Assembly (NCBI RefSeq): GCF_000259505.1
Contig: NZ_AJMM01000019.1
Location: forward strand, 62,001-126,000
Direction of reading: 5' to 3'
Origin: Streptococcus sp. SK643
GTDB taxonomy: Bacteria > Bacillota > Bacilli > Lactobacillales > Streptococcaceae
Length of the DNA: 64,000 bases
This document shows, one piece after another, positions 28,301 through 36,790 of the stretch. Both the position numbers and the translations under genes were made by a program. How positions within the stretch are numbered: the first letter of the stretch is position 1; each line of letters begins with the position of its first letter. Below the pieces are notes generated by a model, which was not told the DNA's origin, ran no database searches, and saw only the letters and a list, made by a program, of their open reading frames with translations.

Positions 28301-29485
28301 ACTGAATATGACATTTCATGTGGGCACCCTCTTGATAGAGGAAGAAATCACACTATTGAGAGAATTGGAAAGAAATACCAATGGATTGCATTTTATAATA
28401 TTCTAGCAAGGGTTTCAGATTTTCATAAGTTAAAGGGTTGGAGTAACTCATCTGATGAGGAATATAAAGGTGCTTGGGAACCATATGTTAGAGATTTTGA
28501 TCCTACTTTAAATTGTCATTTCATGCTTCCTTTAGAATCACTTCCGAAATTCACTATTGAATATAATGAAAACTTTATCGAAGATACAGGAGTTGATAAT
28601 CAACAAATTAATGAGTGGATTTTACACAAAACAAGTTTGTTTGATATGCCTTTAATTTATAAAGATAATAATGGGACAGAATGGGCATTGCTTTATCAAC
28701 ATAAAGAAATTAAAAACCAAAAAGATGCAGCTTCTGATACATTTTCATGGTTTGGTGAAGGTCATCAGAGAACGTGGAGAATTATTGAAGCATATTTTGT
28801 AAAAAATAGTGAATTCGATTCTTTAAAATCTAATTTTGAAAAAAGGGAGATGTTCAAAAATGGAATACAGTCTGAAGCGACCTCTCTATATCATATATAT
28901 AACAGAGAGTTCCCATGGTCACCAGGTGTGAAAGAAATTGTAGAAGATTCTTGGTTCAACTATAATGTAGAAACTGGTGAGGAGGAAATTAAACGTCAAA
29001 AAGTTTTTGATTTCATTCAATCTGGCGAAGAGGTTGAACTTGTTGAAAAAGAAGAGTATTTTACTGTTAAAGTAAAAAAGACACTTGCCAAGCTTTTGCC
29101 TGCCCATATTCATTTTTGCTGGGAAGAAGAATATGATGCTTCTAAAAAAGAAACTTTATCATTTGATATTCCTTGTCCAGAGTTGATTGGTAAATTACAT
29201 TTAGTTCAGAAAAAGTATGATGGATATTATTTTAGTCAAGAGGGAGACTTAGTAGCTTTTGATGGTGAACTAACAAATACTATAAATGGATTGATTATAC
29301 GAAAAGATTATCTTGACCAATTTTTAAAAGAAAATGATTTAAGTGTATTTTGGAATTTTATTGGAGAAAAACAATACTTTACCAAATCTCCTCGAGACCA
29401 ATATTATAGTAGATGGAGAGGATTGTTTTGGATGAAAAAAGATTCAATTCAGCATGATATTGAGCTAGTTGATAAAAGTTTTTAA
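25304..29485 (+). CDS. Large nuclease-STAND (Avs/bNACHT-like) ATPase, predicted antiviral
   Basis: 1393 residues. The N-terminal domain (about 1-150) has a PD-(D/E)xK-like arrangement: NHPGVE with E50 and FQSKYF with Q66 and K68. A helical linker leads to a P-loop ATPase: Walker A GEAGMGKS (324-331, K330), Walker B IFIDAINE (D399, E403) and SVRTG with R434, a STAND/NACHT-type set. A long helical region (about 550-900) follows, then a C-terminal domain with IGKKYQWIAF. This architecture fits antiviral STAND (Avs) or bacterial NACHT proteins that sense phage proteins and cut DNA. ATG 25304 follows AGGGTGG; a GTG at 25292 is less likely. The gene is strikingly AT-rich and alone between core genes, suggesting transfer. 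Exact family unassigned. Confidence 0.75.
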   Translation: MKNKITWSNFESIHSDVTNTFEQLCRILFKRQFLDNTSVLTSSPNHPGVEVSPIFSPKIEKTIAFQSKYFSGKVNYSQIQESVNNTIEKYASQLDVFYLYCNKDLTLTSQSYKGIESTLKSADIELRVISNNEILTQVAQFNDLQSFYFENHIITRDWFENYNQLSFDSLGMRYNPKFNVETGTDEKLYLFTRNQKAIDKINSKKLELIKELDTLYSLRESNITSKIKKFIDSLEDVTVDDIENYLEWNDKIYRSLEFELEELSINREKLENKIELASDMSSENRNRIFNKVRDIERLTRYLYWIGSSNKEEALISDKVLVVTGEAGMGKSQLFANSVKETMSEDGYALLLLGHHYLSSSDISKQIMEKFEFDYGFREFLDMLDILGEIENQHIYIFIDAINETPNRSVWKNGLSTIISEIYRRKHIKLVLSVRTGYEKLVFEENMIERLKTGELLRITHHGFQDDSVVAIKEFLNFHNIPFSPSELLNYEMTNPLFLTLFCKTYNGEELNLFQMFERFIILIDEEIQKALGIPDSGKILKKLLLEIAECQLSNSNNYLIEEDLFQIKFWSYYGIQNKSYFLSFLLKSGLMISNVRQDKEVYSFGYNLLEDYLKAQKIMEFPFNKKELESYLEKELLKIENGEIQNDNNIDTFFFVSCFYFKKYDEDCIKLIEKISNEYDCYDLANRYLKSFSWRPVDTVSRELFRNIAKNYPTNYQDVFNILIENAIKENSPINSEYLHEILFPKQLNKRDSLWLPFINNLTNEYERVFQLICLFDEGKSIDFLSKEKIKLLLILFTWLLASSNRRLRDITSKAMIEILKNNFEFSEYLLQKFETVNDPYIIQRLYGIVLGACTKKEIPYENEFQSLAEFIYSSIFDKEFNYPDILLRDYARLIIERYLFEFPKNSAKIDRLNIIPPYNSEPIPIVTPSTYSSSDSKRGGFDRIDTSMRPEGVGMYGDFGRYTFQSALDRFKNVDIENLYHYAMQYIRDELGYSDELFTEYDISCGHPLDRGRNHTIERIGKKYQWIAFYNILARVSDFHKLKGWSNSSDEEYKGAWEPYVRDFDPTLNCHFMLPLESLPKFTIEYNENFIEDTGVDNQQINEWILHKTSLFDMPLIYKDNNGTEWALLYQHKEIKNQKDAASDTFSWFGEGHQRTWRIIEAYFVKNSEFDSLKSNFEKREMFKNGIQSEATSLYHIYNREFPWSPGVKEIVEDSWFNYNVETGEEEIKRQKVFDFIQSGEEVELVEKEEYFTVKVKKTLAKLLPAHIHFCWEEEYDASKKETLSFDIPCPELIGKLHLVQKKYDGYYFSQEGDLVAFDGELTNTINGLIIRKDYLDQFLKENDLSVFWNFIGEKQYFTKSPRDQYYSRWRGLFWMKKDSIQHDIELVDKSF

Positions 29486-29587
29486 GTTTTGCATTAAAAA
29501 TGGAAGACTAAAATATAGATATTATAGAAGATTAATCAAGTAAATATAAAAACCGTTTTTAGAGAAGAGACTCTATTGTTTCCCTTG

Positions 29588-29596
29588 TGGTATAAT
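29588..29596 (+). promoter_or_regulatory. tex promoter, -10 six bases before ATG
   Basis: TGG-TATAAT (hexamer 29591-29596). Same six-base spacing to ATG as at ribF, predicting a leaderless transcript. No clear terminator separates it from the STAND gene. Confidence 0.75.
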
Positions 29597-29602
29597 AGGA
29601 TT

Positions 29603-31732
29603 ATGGATAAAAAATATTTAAAAATTTCCCAAGATTTGGGTGTGACCTTAAAACAAATTGATACTGTCTTGTCTCTAACAGCTGAAGGGGCTACTATTCC
29701 CTTTATTGCGCGTTATAGAAAGGACATGACTGGTAGTCTTGATGAGGTGGCTATTAAAGCCATTATTGACTTAGATAAAACATTGACTAACCTCAATGAT
29801 CGTAAGGAAGCTGTCCTAGCCAAAATCCAAGAACAAGGCAAGCTGACTAAAGAATTGGAGGAAGCCATCCTTGCTGCTGAAAAATTAGCCGACGTAGAAG
29901 AACTTTACTTGCCTTTTAAGGAAAAACGTCGGACTAAGGCAACTATTGCCCGTGAAGCTGGTCTCTTTCCACTTGCTCGCTTAATCTTGCAGAATGTAGC
30001 TGACTTAGAGAAAGAGGCTGAAAAGTTCGTCTGTGAAGGATTTGCGACTGGTAAGGAAGCCTTGTCTGGCTCAGTTGATATTTTGGTAGAAGCCTTATCG
30101 GAGGATGTTACCTTACGCGCCATGACTTATCAGGAGGTGCTGAGACACTCTAAACTTACTTCTCAAGTCAAGGATGAAAGTCTTGATGAAAAGCAGGTGT
30201 TTCAGATTTATTATGATTTTTCAGAGATAGTTGGAAATATGCAAGGCTATCGTACCTTGGCCCTCAATCGTGGGGAGAAGCTAGGTGTCTTGAAGGTCGG
30301 TTTTGAACATGCGACGGATCGTATTCTAGCTTTCTTTGCTGCTCGTTTCAAGGTAAAAAATACCTATATTGATGAAGTTGTTCAACAGTCAGTTAAGAAA
30401 AAAGTTTTGCCTGCTATCGAGCGCCGTATTCGGACAGAATTAACTGAAAAGGCAGAAGAAGGAGCTATCCAACTCTTTTCTGACAACCTGCGCAATCTCC
30501 TCTTGGTTGCTCCATTGAAAGGGCGCGTGGTTCTGGGGTTTGACCCTGCCTTTCGTACAGGTGCCAAGCTAGCTGTCGTGGATGCAACAGGAAAAATGCT
30601 GACAACTCAGGTCATTTATCCTGTCAAACCGGCTTCTAGCCGTCAGATTGAAGAAGCCAAAAAAGATTTGTCAGACTTGATTGGACAATATGGTGTAGAG
30701 ATCATTGCTATTGGTAATGGTACGGCCAGTCGTGAAAGCGAAGCCTTTGTGGCGGAAGTTCTTAAAGAGTTTCCAGAGGTTAGCTATGTCATCGTCAATG
30801 AGAGCGGTGCTTCTGTCTATTCTGCTAGTGAATTAGCTCGTCAGGAATTTCCAGAATTAACCGTTGAAAAGCGCTCTGCAATTTCTATCGCCCGTCGCTT
30901 GCAAGATCCCCTTGCTGAATTAGTTAAAATTGATCCCAAATCTATTGGGGTAGGGCAGTACCAACACGATGTTAGCCAGAAAAAACTATCTGAAAGTCTA
31001 GACTTTGTTGTAGAAACTGTAGTTAACCAAGTCGGTGTCAATATCAATACGGCTAGCCCGGCCCTTCTTTCTCACGTAGCTGGACTCAATAAAACTATCT
31101 CTGAAAATATTGTCAAATACCGTGAGGAAGAAGGAAAAATCACTTCACGCGCCCAAATCAAGAAAGTCCCTCGTCTGGGTGCCAAGGCCTTTGAACAGGC
31201 AGCTGGTTTCCTTCGAATACCAGAAAGCAGCAATATCCTTGATAATACAGGAGTTCACCCAGAAAATTACGCTGCTGTTAAAGAACTCTTTAAGCGTTTA
31301 GATATCAAGGACTTGACTGAAGAAGCTCAAAGTAAACTCAAATCCGTTTCAATAACAGAGATGGCTCAAGAATTGGATCTTGGACAAGAAACCCTCAAAG
31401 ATATCATTGCTGACCTATTAAAACCAGGTCGTGATTTCCGTGATTCCTTCGATGCGCCTGTGCTTCGCCAAGATGTCCTAGATATCAAGGACTTAGTGGT
31501 TGGTCAGAAGCTAGAAGGTGTGGTGCGTAACGTCGTTGATTTCGGTGCCTTCGTTGATATCGGGATTCACGAGGACGGCTTGATTCATATTTCCCACATG
31601 AGTCGTAAATTTATCAAACACCCTAGCCAAGTGGTATCAGTTGGTGACTTGGTAACAGTTTGGGTCAAGAAAATCGATACCGAACGGGAAAAAGTCAATC
31701 TGTCGCTCCTCGCTCCAAATGAATCTGACTGA
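29603..31732 (+). CDS. tex: Tex-family S1 RNA-binding protein
   Basis: 709 residues: Tex N-terminal helical domain, YqgF/RNase H-like domain ([19 protein letters not shown]), tandem helix-hairpin-helix ([19 protein letters not shown]) and C-terminal S1 domain ([18 protein letters not shown]). A conserved transcription accessory protein binding nucleic acid. ATG 29603 gives the canonical N-terminus [10 protein letters not shown] and has no ribosome site; an upstream TTG lies before the -10 and is not usable. Overlaps the next gene by 14 bases. Confidence 0.93.
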   Translation: MDKKYLKISQDLGVTLKQIDTVLSLTAEGATIPFIARYRKDMTGSLDEVAIKAIIDLDKTLTNLNDRKEAVLAKIQEQGKLTKELEEAILAAEKLADVEELYLPFKEKRRTKATIAREAGLFPLARLILQNVADLEKEAEKFVCEGFATGKEALSGSVDILVEALSEDVTLRAMTYQEVLRHSKLTSQVKDESLDEKQVFQIYYDFSEIVGNMQGYRTLALNRGEKLGVLKVGFEHATDRILAFFAARFKVKNTYIDEVVQQSVKKKVLPAIERRIRTELTEKAEEGAIQLFSDNLRNLLLVAPLKGRVVLGFDPAFRTGAKLAVVDATGKMLTTQVIYPVKPASSRQIEEAKKDLSDLIGQYGVEIIAIGNGTASRESEAFVAEVLKEFPEVSYVIVNESGASVYSASELARQEFPELTVEKRSAISIARRLQDPLAELVKIDPKSIGVGQYQHDVSQKKLSESLDFVVETVVNQVGVNINTASPALLSHVAGLNKTISENIVKYREEEGKITSRAQIKKVPRLGAKAFEQAAGFLRIPESSNILDNTGVHPENYAAVKELFKRLDIKDLTEEAQSKLKSVSITEMAQELDLGQETLKDIIADLLKPGRDFRDSFDAPVLRQDVLDIKDLVVGQKLEGVVRNVVDFGAFVDIGIHEDGLIHISHMSRKFIKHPSQVVSVGDLVTVWVKKIDTEREKVNLSLLAPNESD

Positions 31733-32168
31733 GTATGTTCAACTCGTATCGCAAGAGGACTTTGGGAGACATTTTAAACACCAAGCTCAGTGGAATAATC
31801 GTTTACGGTCGACAGGTGGTCGATTCTTCCCTAAGGATGGACATTTGGATTTTAACCCCAAAGTCTATCAAGAACTGGGTTTAGATATTTTTCGAAAAAT
31901 TGTCCGCCATGAGCTCTGCCATTACCATCTTTATTTTGAAGGAAGAGGTTATCAGCATAAGGATCAGGACTTCAAAGAGATTTTAAAAGAAGTAGATGGT
32001 TTACGATTTGTACCCAGCTTGCCAAATAGCAACTCCAAACCACTCAAGCTCTATCGTTGCCAATCCTGCCAGCAAAGCTACCAACGAAAGAGGAGAATAG
32101 ATACCAAACGCTATCGGTGTGGAATCTGTCGTGGTCAATTAATACAAATAAATCAGACTAAGGACTGA
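31719..32168 (+). CDS. SprT-like metalloprotease-fold protein
   Basis: 149 residues. Zinc-metallopeptidase motif HELCHYH (HExxH variant) followed by a C-terminal zinc ribbon, CQSC...CGIC. This is the bacterial SprT-like family (B. subtilis YdcK), whose substrate is unknown. It starts inside the end of tex, so translation is likely coupled; tex plus sprT-like is a common pairing in lactic acid bacteria. Confidence 0.88.
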   Translation: MNLTEYVQLVSQEDFGRHFKHQAQWNNRLRSTGGRFFPKDGHLDFNPKVYQELGLDIFRKIVRHELCHYHLYFEGRGYQHKDQDFKEILKEVDGLRFVPSLPNSNSKPLKLYRCQSCQQSYQRKRRIDTKRYRCGICRGQLIQINQTKD

Positions 32169-32225
32169 TGAATCTCAGCTAGTTCCATGATAAACTAAGA
32201 AAAACAAATCAAAAGAGGAAATATC

Positions 32226-32498
32226 ATGAACAGTAAATTTTATAAAATGAGACGAAATCGCATGATTTCAGGAGTTCTAGCAGGTCTGTCAGACAAGTGG
32301 AACTTTGATGTTACCCTTGTTCGCTTCCTATTTGCAATTTTTACTATTGCAAACTTTGGAGTAGGTGTCATTATCTATGTAATTCTTGCTTCTATTCTCC
32401 CAATTAAGGAAGACATTGAAGAGGAAATGTATGGAACAGGTCCACGCAAACGCAAAGAAGCCCAAGCTATTGAAGAAAATGATGGATGGTTTTGGTGA
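32226..32498 (+). CDS. PspC-domain membrane protein
   Basis: 90 residues. The PspC signature (KMRRNRMISGVLAGLSDKW, then DVTLVRFLF) precedes one membrane segment (about 33-56), and a charged tail ends in DDGWFW-like sequence. Related to phage-shock protein C, an envelope-stress component; not the pneumococcal surface protein PspC. AGAGGAAA ribosome site before the ATG. Confidence 0.88.
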   Translation: MNSKFYKMRRNRMISGVLAGLSDKWNFDVTLVRFLFAIFTIANFGVGVIIYVILASILPIKEDIEEEMYGTGPRKRKEAQAIEENDGWFW

Positions 32499-32523
32499 GG
32501 TAAATCAATAGGTAACAAAGGTT

Positions 32524-32778
32524 TTGCTACATGATTATGAATTGAAAGAAGGTAGTAGCATACTTAGGAAATACTTTACAAACTATAAATGGACGGACAC
32601 ATTCTGGATTTTGTTTATTTTGATTGCTAATTTTCTGTCAACCAATAATTACTTATACCACTTAACAAAACAGGATTTTTCTGAAGAAGGTTGTTTATTA
32701 GCAATTCCTTTGTTTCTTTTCCACTTTCTCTTCATAGATAAATTTATCATTTCTAGACGTGATAGGAAAGATGATTAA
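32524..32778 (+). CDS. Small hypothetical membrane protein
   Basis: 84 residues if begun at TTG 32524, with two hydrophobic segments (about 26-42 and 59-75) and a basic C-terminus. AAAGG lies only two bases before this TTG, so a later TTG at 32539 may be the true start. A terminator follows directly. Not recognised. Confidence 0.5.
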   Translation: MLHDYELKEGSSILRKYFTNYKWTDTFWILFILIANFLSTNNYLYHLTKQDFSEEGCLLAIPLFLFHFLFIDKFIISRRDRKDD

Positions 32779-32783
32779 CCTCT

Positions 32784-32810
32784 AACCCTTGTATCTGCAA
32801 GGGTTTTCTT
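32784..32810 (+). terminator. Terminator before the Bce-type module
   Basis: AACCCTTG (32784-32791) / CAAGGGTT (32798-32805), six-base loop, T-rich tail. Confidence 0.8.
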
Positions 32811-32863
32811 CTTGCTTTCTTTTTATGGTAAAATATTTTTAATAAAATATCTACATTTCCCCC

Positions 32864-32905
32864 AATCTTACAAAAATGTAAGATTAAAGTCTCTTTTGTA
32901 AGGTT
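32864..32905 (+). promoter_or_regulatory. BceR-like operator plus extra half-site
   Basis: AATCTTACA-AAAA-TGTAAGATT (32864-32885) is a perfect 9-bp inverted repeat. Its core TTACA-N4-TGTAA matches the consensus described for BceR-type response regulators of peptide-sensing modules. A third half-site, TGTAAGGTT (32897-32905), repeats the right arm exactly two helical turns (20 bp) on. It lies ahead of the ABC transporter operon; no regulator or kinase gene is in the window. Confidence 0.7.
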
Positions 32906-32969
32906 AGGTTATGGCAAGCGGTCTTTTTTTGATGTAAACTAGACTCATAAAGAACAAAGGAGTAACATC

Positions 32970-33080
32970 ATGAAACAAATCTTACAGAAGAAAACAAGAA
33001 AACCAAGCAACAAAGATATCGAGCGAGTTCAGCTGGGATGCGCTATGATGCAAGCAACATTTCATTTGATGGGATATTAA
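32970..33080 (+). CDS. 36-residue ORF leading the Bce-type ABC operon
   Basis: Well placed AAAGGAG (32956-32962) before ATG 32970. The product is basic at the N-terminus (KQILQKKTRK) and ends in MMQATFHLMGY. It finishes 14 bases before the ATPase gene. It may be a conserved small protein of the module or a leader peptide; no known family recognised. Confidence 0.55.
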   Translation: MKQILQKKTRKPSNKDIERVQLGCAMMQATFHLMGY

Positions 33081-33094
33081 GAAAGGAGATTCTC

Positions 33095-33853
33095 ATGACA
33101 CTTTTAGATGTAAAACACGTTCAAAAAATTTATAAAACTCGTTTTCAGGGCAACCAAGTAGAAGCTCTCAAGGATATTCACTTTACCGTAGAAAAGGGTG
33201 ACTACGTTGCCATCATGGGTGAGTCTGGTTCTGGTAAATCAACTCTTCTAAATATCCTAGCTATGCTGGACAAACCAACCCGTGGGCAGGTTTACTTGAA
33301 TGGAACTGACACCGCAACCATTAAAAACTCACAGGCTTCTAGCTTCCGTCGTGAAAAATTGGGCTTTGTCTTCCAAGACTTTAACTTGCTAGATACTCTG
33401 TCTGTTAAGGACAATATCTTGCTTCCACTTGTCTTGTCAAGAAGACCCATTACGGAGATGATGAAGAAATTGGTGGTGACAGCTGAGAATCTGGGTATTA
33501 ACCAATTACAAGAGAAATACCCTTACGAGATTTCTGGTGGTCAGAAACAGCGTGTAGCAGTAGCACGCGCCATCATCACAGAACCAGAAATTCTTCTTGC
33601 GGATGAGCCAACAGGAGCCCTTGATTCCAAGTCCTCTACAGCCTTACTCGATGTATTTGATGAAATCAATGAGCGTGGGCAAACCATCCTCATGGTAACT
33701 CACTCAACGGCAGCAGCTAGCAGAGCAAAACGTGTGCTCTTTATCAAAGATGGCATTCTTTACAACCAAATCTACCGTGGAGAAAAGACAGACCGTCAGA
33801 TGTTTCAAGAAATCTCTGATACCTTGACTGTTATGGCAAGCGAGGTGAATTAG
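33095..33853 (+). CDS. BceA-type ABC transporter ATPase (antimicrobial peptide detoxification)
   Basis: 252 residues. Walker A GESGSGKST, signature [10 protein letters not shown], Walker B ILLADEPTGALD, H-loop VTHS: MacB/BceA class. ATG 33095 follows GAAAGGAGAT; an ATG at 33038 overlaps the 36-residue ORF and is unlikely. It pairs with the large permease that begins after a 1-base gap. By operator and partner it belongs to the bacitracin/lantibiotic resistance modules (pneumococcal SP_0912-0913 type, from memory). Confidence 0.9.
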   Translation: MTLLDVKHVQKIYKTRFQGNQVEALKDIHFTVEKGDYVAIMGESGSGKSTLLNILAMLDKPTRGQVYLNGTDTATIKNSQASSFRREKLGFVFQDFNLLDTLSVKDNILLPLVLSRRPITEMMKKLVVTAENLGINQLQEKYPYEISGGQKQRVAVARAIITEPEILLADEPTGALDSKSSTALLDVFDEINERGQTILMVTHSTAAASRAKRVLFIKDGILYNQIYRGEKTDRQMFQEISDTLTVMASEVN

Positions 33854-33854
33854 T

Positions 33855-35843
33855 ATGTTTCGATTAACCAATAAGTTAGCGGTATCGAACTTAATTAAAA
33901 ACCGCAAACTCTACTATCCATTTGCACTGGCTGTTCTCTTGGCAGTCACCGTCACTTATCTCTTTTACTCCCTAACTTTCAATCCTAAGATTACAGAAAT
34001 TCGTGGAGGGGAATCCATCCAAGCTACTCTAGGATTTGGTATGGTAATTGTCACACTTGCGTCAGCTATTATTGTCCTTTATGCCAATAGTTTTGTCATG
34101 AAGAACCGTTCCAAGGAACTGGGGATTTATGGCATGCTGGGTTTGGAGAAGCGCCACCTGATCAGTATGACTTTTAAGGAGTTGGTGCTTTTTGGAATTC
34201 TAACTGTTGGAGCAGGTATCGGTATTGGAGCCTTATTTGACAAGTTGATTTTTGCCTTCTTGCTCAAACTGATGAAATTGAAGGTTGAACTGGTCGCCAC
34301 CTTCCAGATGAAAGTTGTCATTACAGTACTTGTTGTCTTTGGATTGATTTTCCTAGGCCTCATGTTCCTGAATGCCCTTCGAATCGCCCGTATGAATGCC
34401 CTCCAGCTTTCTCGTGAAAAAGCTAGTGGTGAGAAAAAAGGACGTTTCCTTCCTCTCCAAACTATTCTTGGTGCGATTAGTTTAGGTATTGGTTATTATC
34501 TTGCGCTTACTGTAAAAGATCCTCTTACAGCCCTAACAATCTTCTTCTTAGCTGTTTTGCTGGTTATCTTTGGTACCTATCTATTGTTTAATGCAGGGAT
34601 TACAGTCTTCCTACAAATCTTAAAGAAAAACAAGAAATACTATTACCAACCAAATAACCTTATCTCAGTGTCTAACTTGATTTTCCGTATGAAGAAAAAT
34701 GCGGTTGGACTAGCAACTATCGCTATTTTGTCAACAATGGTTTTGGTAACCATGTCAGCAGCGACTAGTATTTTCAATGCCTCAGAAAGCTTTAAAAAAG
34801 TTCTAAATCCTCATGATTTTGGGGTTTCAGGGCAAAATGTTGAAAAAGAAGACTTGGACAAGCTCTTGAGCCAGTTTGCAAGTGACAAAGGTTATAAGAT
34901 TAAAGAGAAAGAAGTGCTTCGTTACACTTACTTTGGTGTTGCGAACCAAGAAGGAACCAAGTTAACCATTTTTCAAAAAGGACAAAATCGTGTCCAACCT
35001 ACAACTGTTTTCATGGTATTTGACCAAAAAGATTATGAAAACATGACTGGACAAAAACTGTCTCTATCAGGCAATGAGGTCGGACTCTTTGCAAAGAATG
35101 AGGGAGTTAAAGGACAGAAAGACTTAACTCTAAACGATCATCAATTTTCTGTAAAAGAAGAATTTACTAAAGATTTCATTGTGAACCATGTTCCAAATCA
35201 GTTTAATATTTTGACTGCCGATTACAATTATCTTGTTGTTCCAGATTTACAAGCCTTTTTGAACCAATTCCCAGATTCAGCTATCTATAATCAGTTTTAC
35301 GGTGGCATGAATGTAAATGCCAGTGAAGAAGAACAACTCAAGGTCGCTGAAGAGTATGAAAAATACCTTATCCAGTTTAATGCTCAATTAAACACTGAAG
35401 GTAGCTATGTGTATGGTAGTAATCTATCAGATGCTAGTGCTCAGATGAGTGCCCTCTTTGGTGGTGTCTTCTTTATCGGTATTTTCCTATCCATTATCTT
35501 TATGGTCGGAACCGTTCTGGTTATCTACTACAAACAAATTTCTGAAGGTTATGAAGACCGTGAACGTTTTATTATCTTGCAGAAAGTCGGTTTAGATCAA
35601 AAGCAAATCAAGCAAACCATCAACAAACAGGTTTTAACTGTTTTCTTCCTTCCTTTGCTCTTTGCCTTTCTACATCTCGCCTTTGCCTACCATATGCTTA
35701 GTCTGATTTTAAAAGTGATTGGTGTAATAGATACGACTATGATGTTGACTGTAACCTTGTCTATTTGCGCTATCTTCCTCATCGCCTATGTGCTGATTTT
35801 CATGATTACTTCAAGAAGTTATCGTAAGATTGTGCAAATGTAA
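33855..35843 (+). CDS. BceB-type ABC transporter permease
   Basis: 662 residues. Ten predicted membrane segments, FtsX-like, with a large extracytoplasmic domain of about 200 residues (roughly 310-520) between segments 7 and 8, the hallmark of BceB permeases that both sense and remove antimicrobial peptides. Start ATG 33855 right after the ATPase stop; GCGAGG upstream. Followed by a bidirectional terminator. Confidence 0.9.
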   Translation: MFRLTNKLAVSNLIKNRKLYYPFALAVLLAVTVTYLFYSLTFNPKITEIRGGESIQATLGFGMVIVTLASAIIVLYANSFVMKNRSKELGIYGMLGLEKRHLISMTFKELVLFGILTVGAGIGIGALFDKLIFAFLLKLMKLKVELVATFQMKVVITVLVVFGLIFLGLMFLNALRIARMNALQLSREKASGEKKGRFLPLQTILGAISLGIGYYLALTVKDPLTALTIFFLAVLLVIFGTYLLFNAGITVFLQILKKNKKYYYQPNNLISVSNLIFRMKKNAVGLATIAILSTMVLVTMSAATSIFNASESFKKVLNPHDFGVSGQNVEKEDLDKLLSQFASDKGYKIKEKEVLRYTYFGVANQEGTKLTIFQKGQNRVQPTTVFMVFDQKDYENMTGQKLSLSGNEVGLFAKNEGVKGQKDLTLNDHQFSVKEEFTKDFIVNHVPNQFNILTADYNYLVVPDLQAFLNQFPDSAIYNQFYGGMNVNASEEEQLKVAEEYEKYLIQFNAQLNTEGSYVYGSNLSDASAQMSALFGGVFFIGIFLSIIFMVGTVLVIYYKQISEGYEDRERFIILQKVGLDQKQIKQTINKQVLTVFFLPLLFAFLHLAFAYHMLSLILKVIGVIDTTMMLTVTLSICAIFLIAYVLIFMITSRSYRKIVQM

Positions 35844-35847
35844 AAAA

Positions 35848-35880
35848 AGATACCTCGACTTCAAAATCGAGGTATTTCTT
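35848..35880. terminator. Bidirectional terminator
   Basis: ATACCTCGA (35850-35858) / TCGAGGTAT (35867-35875) with A-run upstream and T-rich tail, serving the permease and the convergent VIT gene. Confidence 0.85.
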
Positions 35881-35885
35881 GTGTC

Positions 35886-36581
35886 TTAAATGCTGAAAAG
35901 TTGACCGAGTAGGAAGGTAACTCCCATAGTCAAGAGACCAATAGCGAGGTTTCGAATCATCGCTGTTTTGGTAGGTGCTTTTCCAAGTCTAGCACTTGTG
36001 TAGCCAGTCATCAAGAGTGAGAGTCCTACAATCAGGACAGTAGCAGGGATGCGGTAGTCACTTGGGAAAATGGTTACTGAGAGCATTGGAGGCAAACTTC
36101 CAAGGAAAAAGGCAACAAAGCTGGAAATGGCAGCGTGCCAAGGATTGGTAAACTCTTCATACTCTATCCCGTATTTTTCCTCTACCAAAGCCTTGAGTGG
36201 ATTTTTAAGAAAGGCCTTGTTGGTCAAAAGTTGGGCAGAGGTTTCGCATTCTCCATTTTGGATATAGGCGGCATAGAGAGATTTTTTGGCTAGTTCCATA
36301 TCTTGGTCTAGCAAGACTTGTTCACGCGCAACGGCTGCTTCCTCGGTATCTTTTTGAGTTGAAACGGATACATATTCTCCACCAGCCATTGAAAAGGCAC
36401 CGGCCAAAATAGCTGCAAAGCCTGATAAAAAAATAATCCAGATATTGCTAGTGGCACTGGCAACCCCGATAACCACACCAGCAATGGAAATAATTCCATC
36501 ATTGGCACCAAGAACACCCGCACGCAGGATATTTAAACGACCTGCAAAATTTGAATCGATTTCGTGATTTGTTTCTGACAT
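35886..36581 (-). CDS. VIT1/CCC1-family transporter
   Basis: 231 residues from ATG at 36581, preceded by AAAGGAG on the minus strand; a longer 5' extension has no ribosome site. N-terminal GRLNILRAGVLGANDGIISIAGVVIGVA and AGAFSMAGGEYVSVSTQKD are the family signature. About five membrane segments with a soluble acidic loop (metal-binding in plant and yeast homologues that store iron or manganese). Likely iron/manganese transport, direction unknown. Confidence 0.88.
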   Translation of the reverse strand: MSETNHEIDSNFAGRLNILRAGVLGANDGIISIAGVVIGVASATSNIWIIFLSGFAAILAGAFSMAGGEYVSVSTQKDTEEAAVAREQVLLDQDMELAKKSLYAAYIQNGECETSAQLLTNKAFLKNPLKALVEEKYGIEYEEFTNPWHAAISSFVAFFLGSLPPMLSVTIFPSDYRIPATVLIVGLSLLMTGYTSARLGKAPTKTAMIRNLAIGLLTMGVTFLLGQLFSI

Positions 36582-36744
36582 ACTATTCTCCTTTTTATCC
36601 AGTATAAAGGAAACAAGTAATGAAATCAATCTTTTAAAAGTATCTGAAAAAAGTTGCACGATTTTAATTTTTTAACAGCTTTTGAACAAAATAGATTAGA
36701 TAGAAAGGCATCCCGTATAGGCTAGAGCCATTTATCCTATTCTA

Positions 36745-36753
36745 TGGTATAAT
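36745..36753 (+). promoter_or_regulatory. Promoter for the Cof-ftsY genes
   Basis: TGG-TATAAT (hexamer 36748-36753). GGGAG at 36773-36777 is farther than usual from the ATG at 36791. Confidence 0.7.
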
Positions 36754-36790
36754 AGAAAATAGATTTAGCTATGGGAGTACAAGTATTTTT

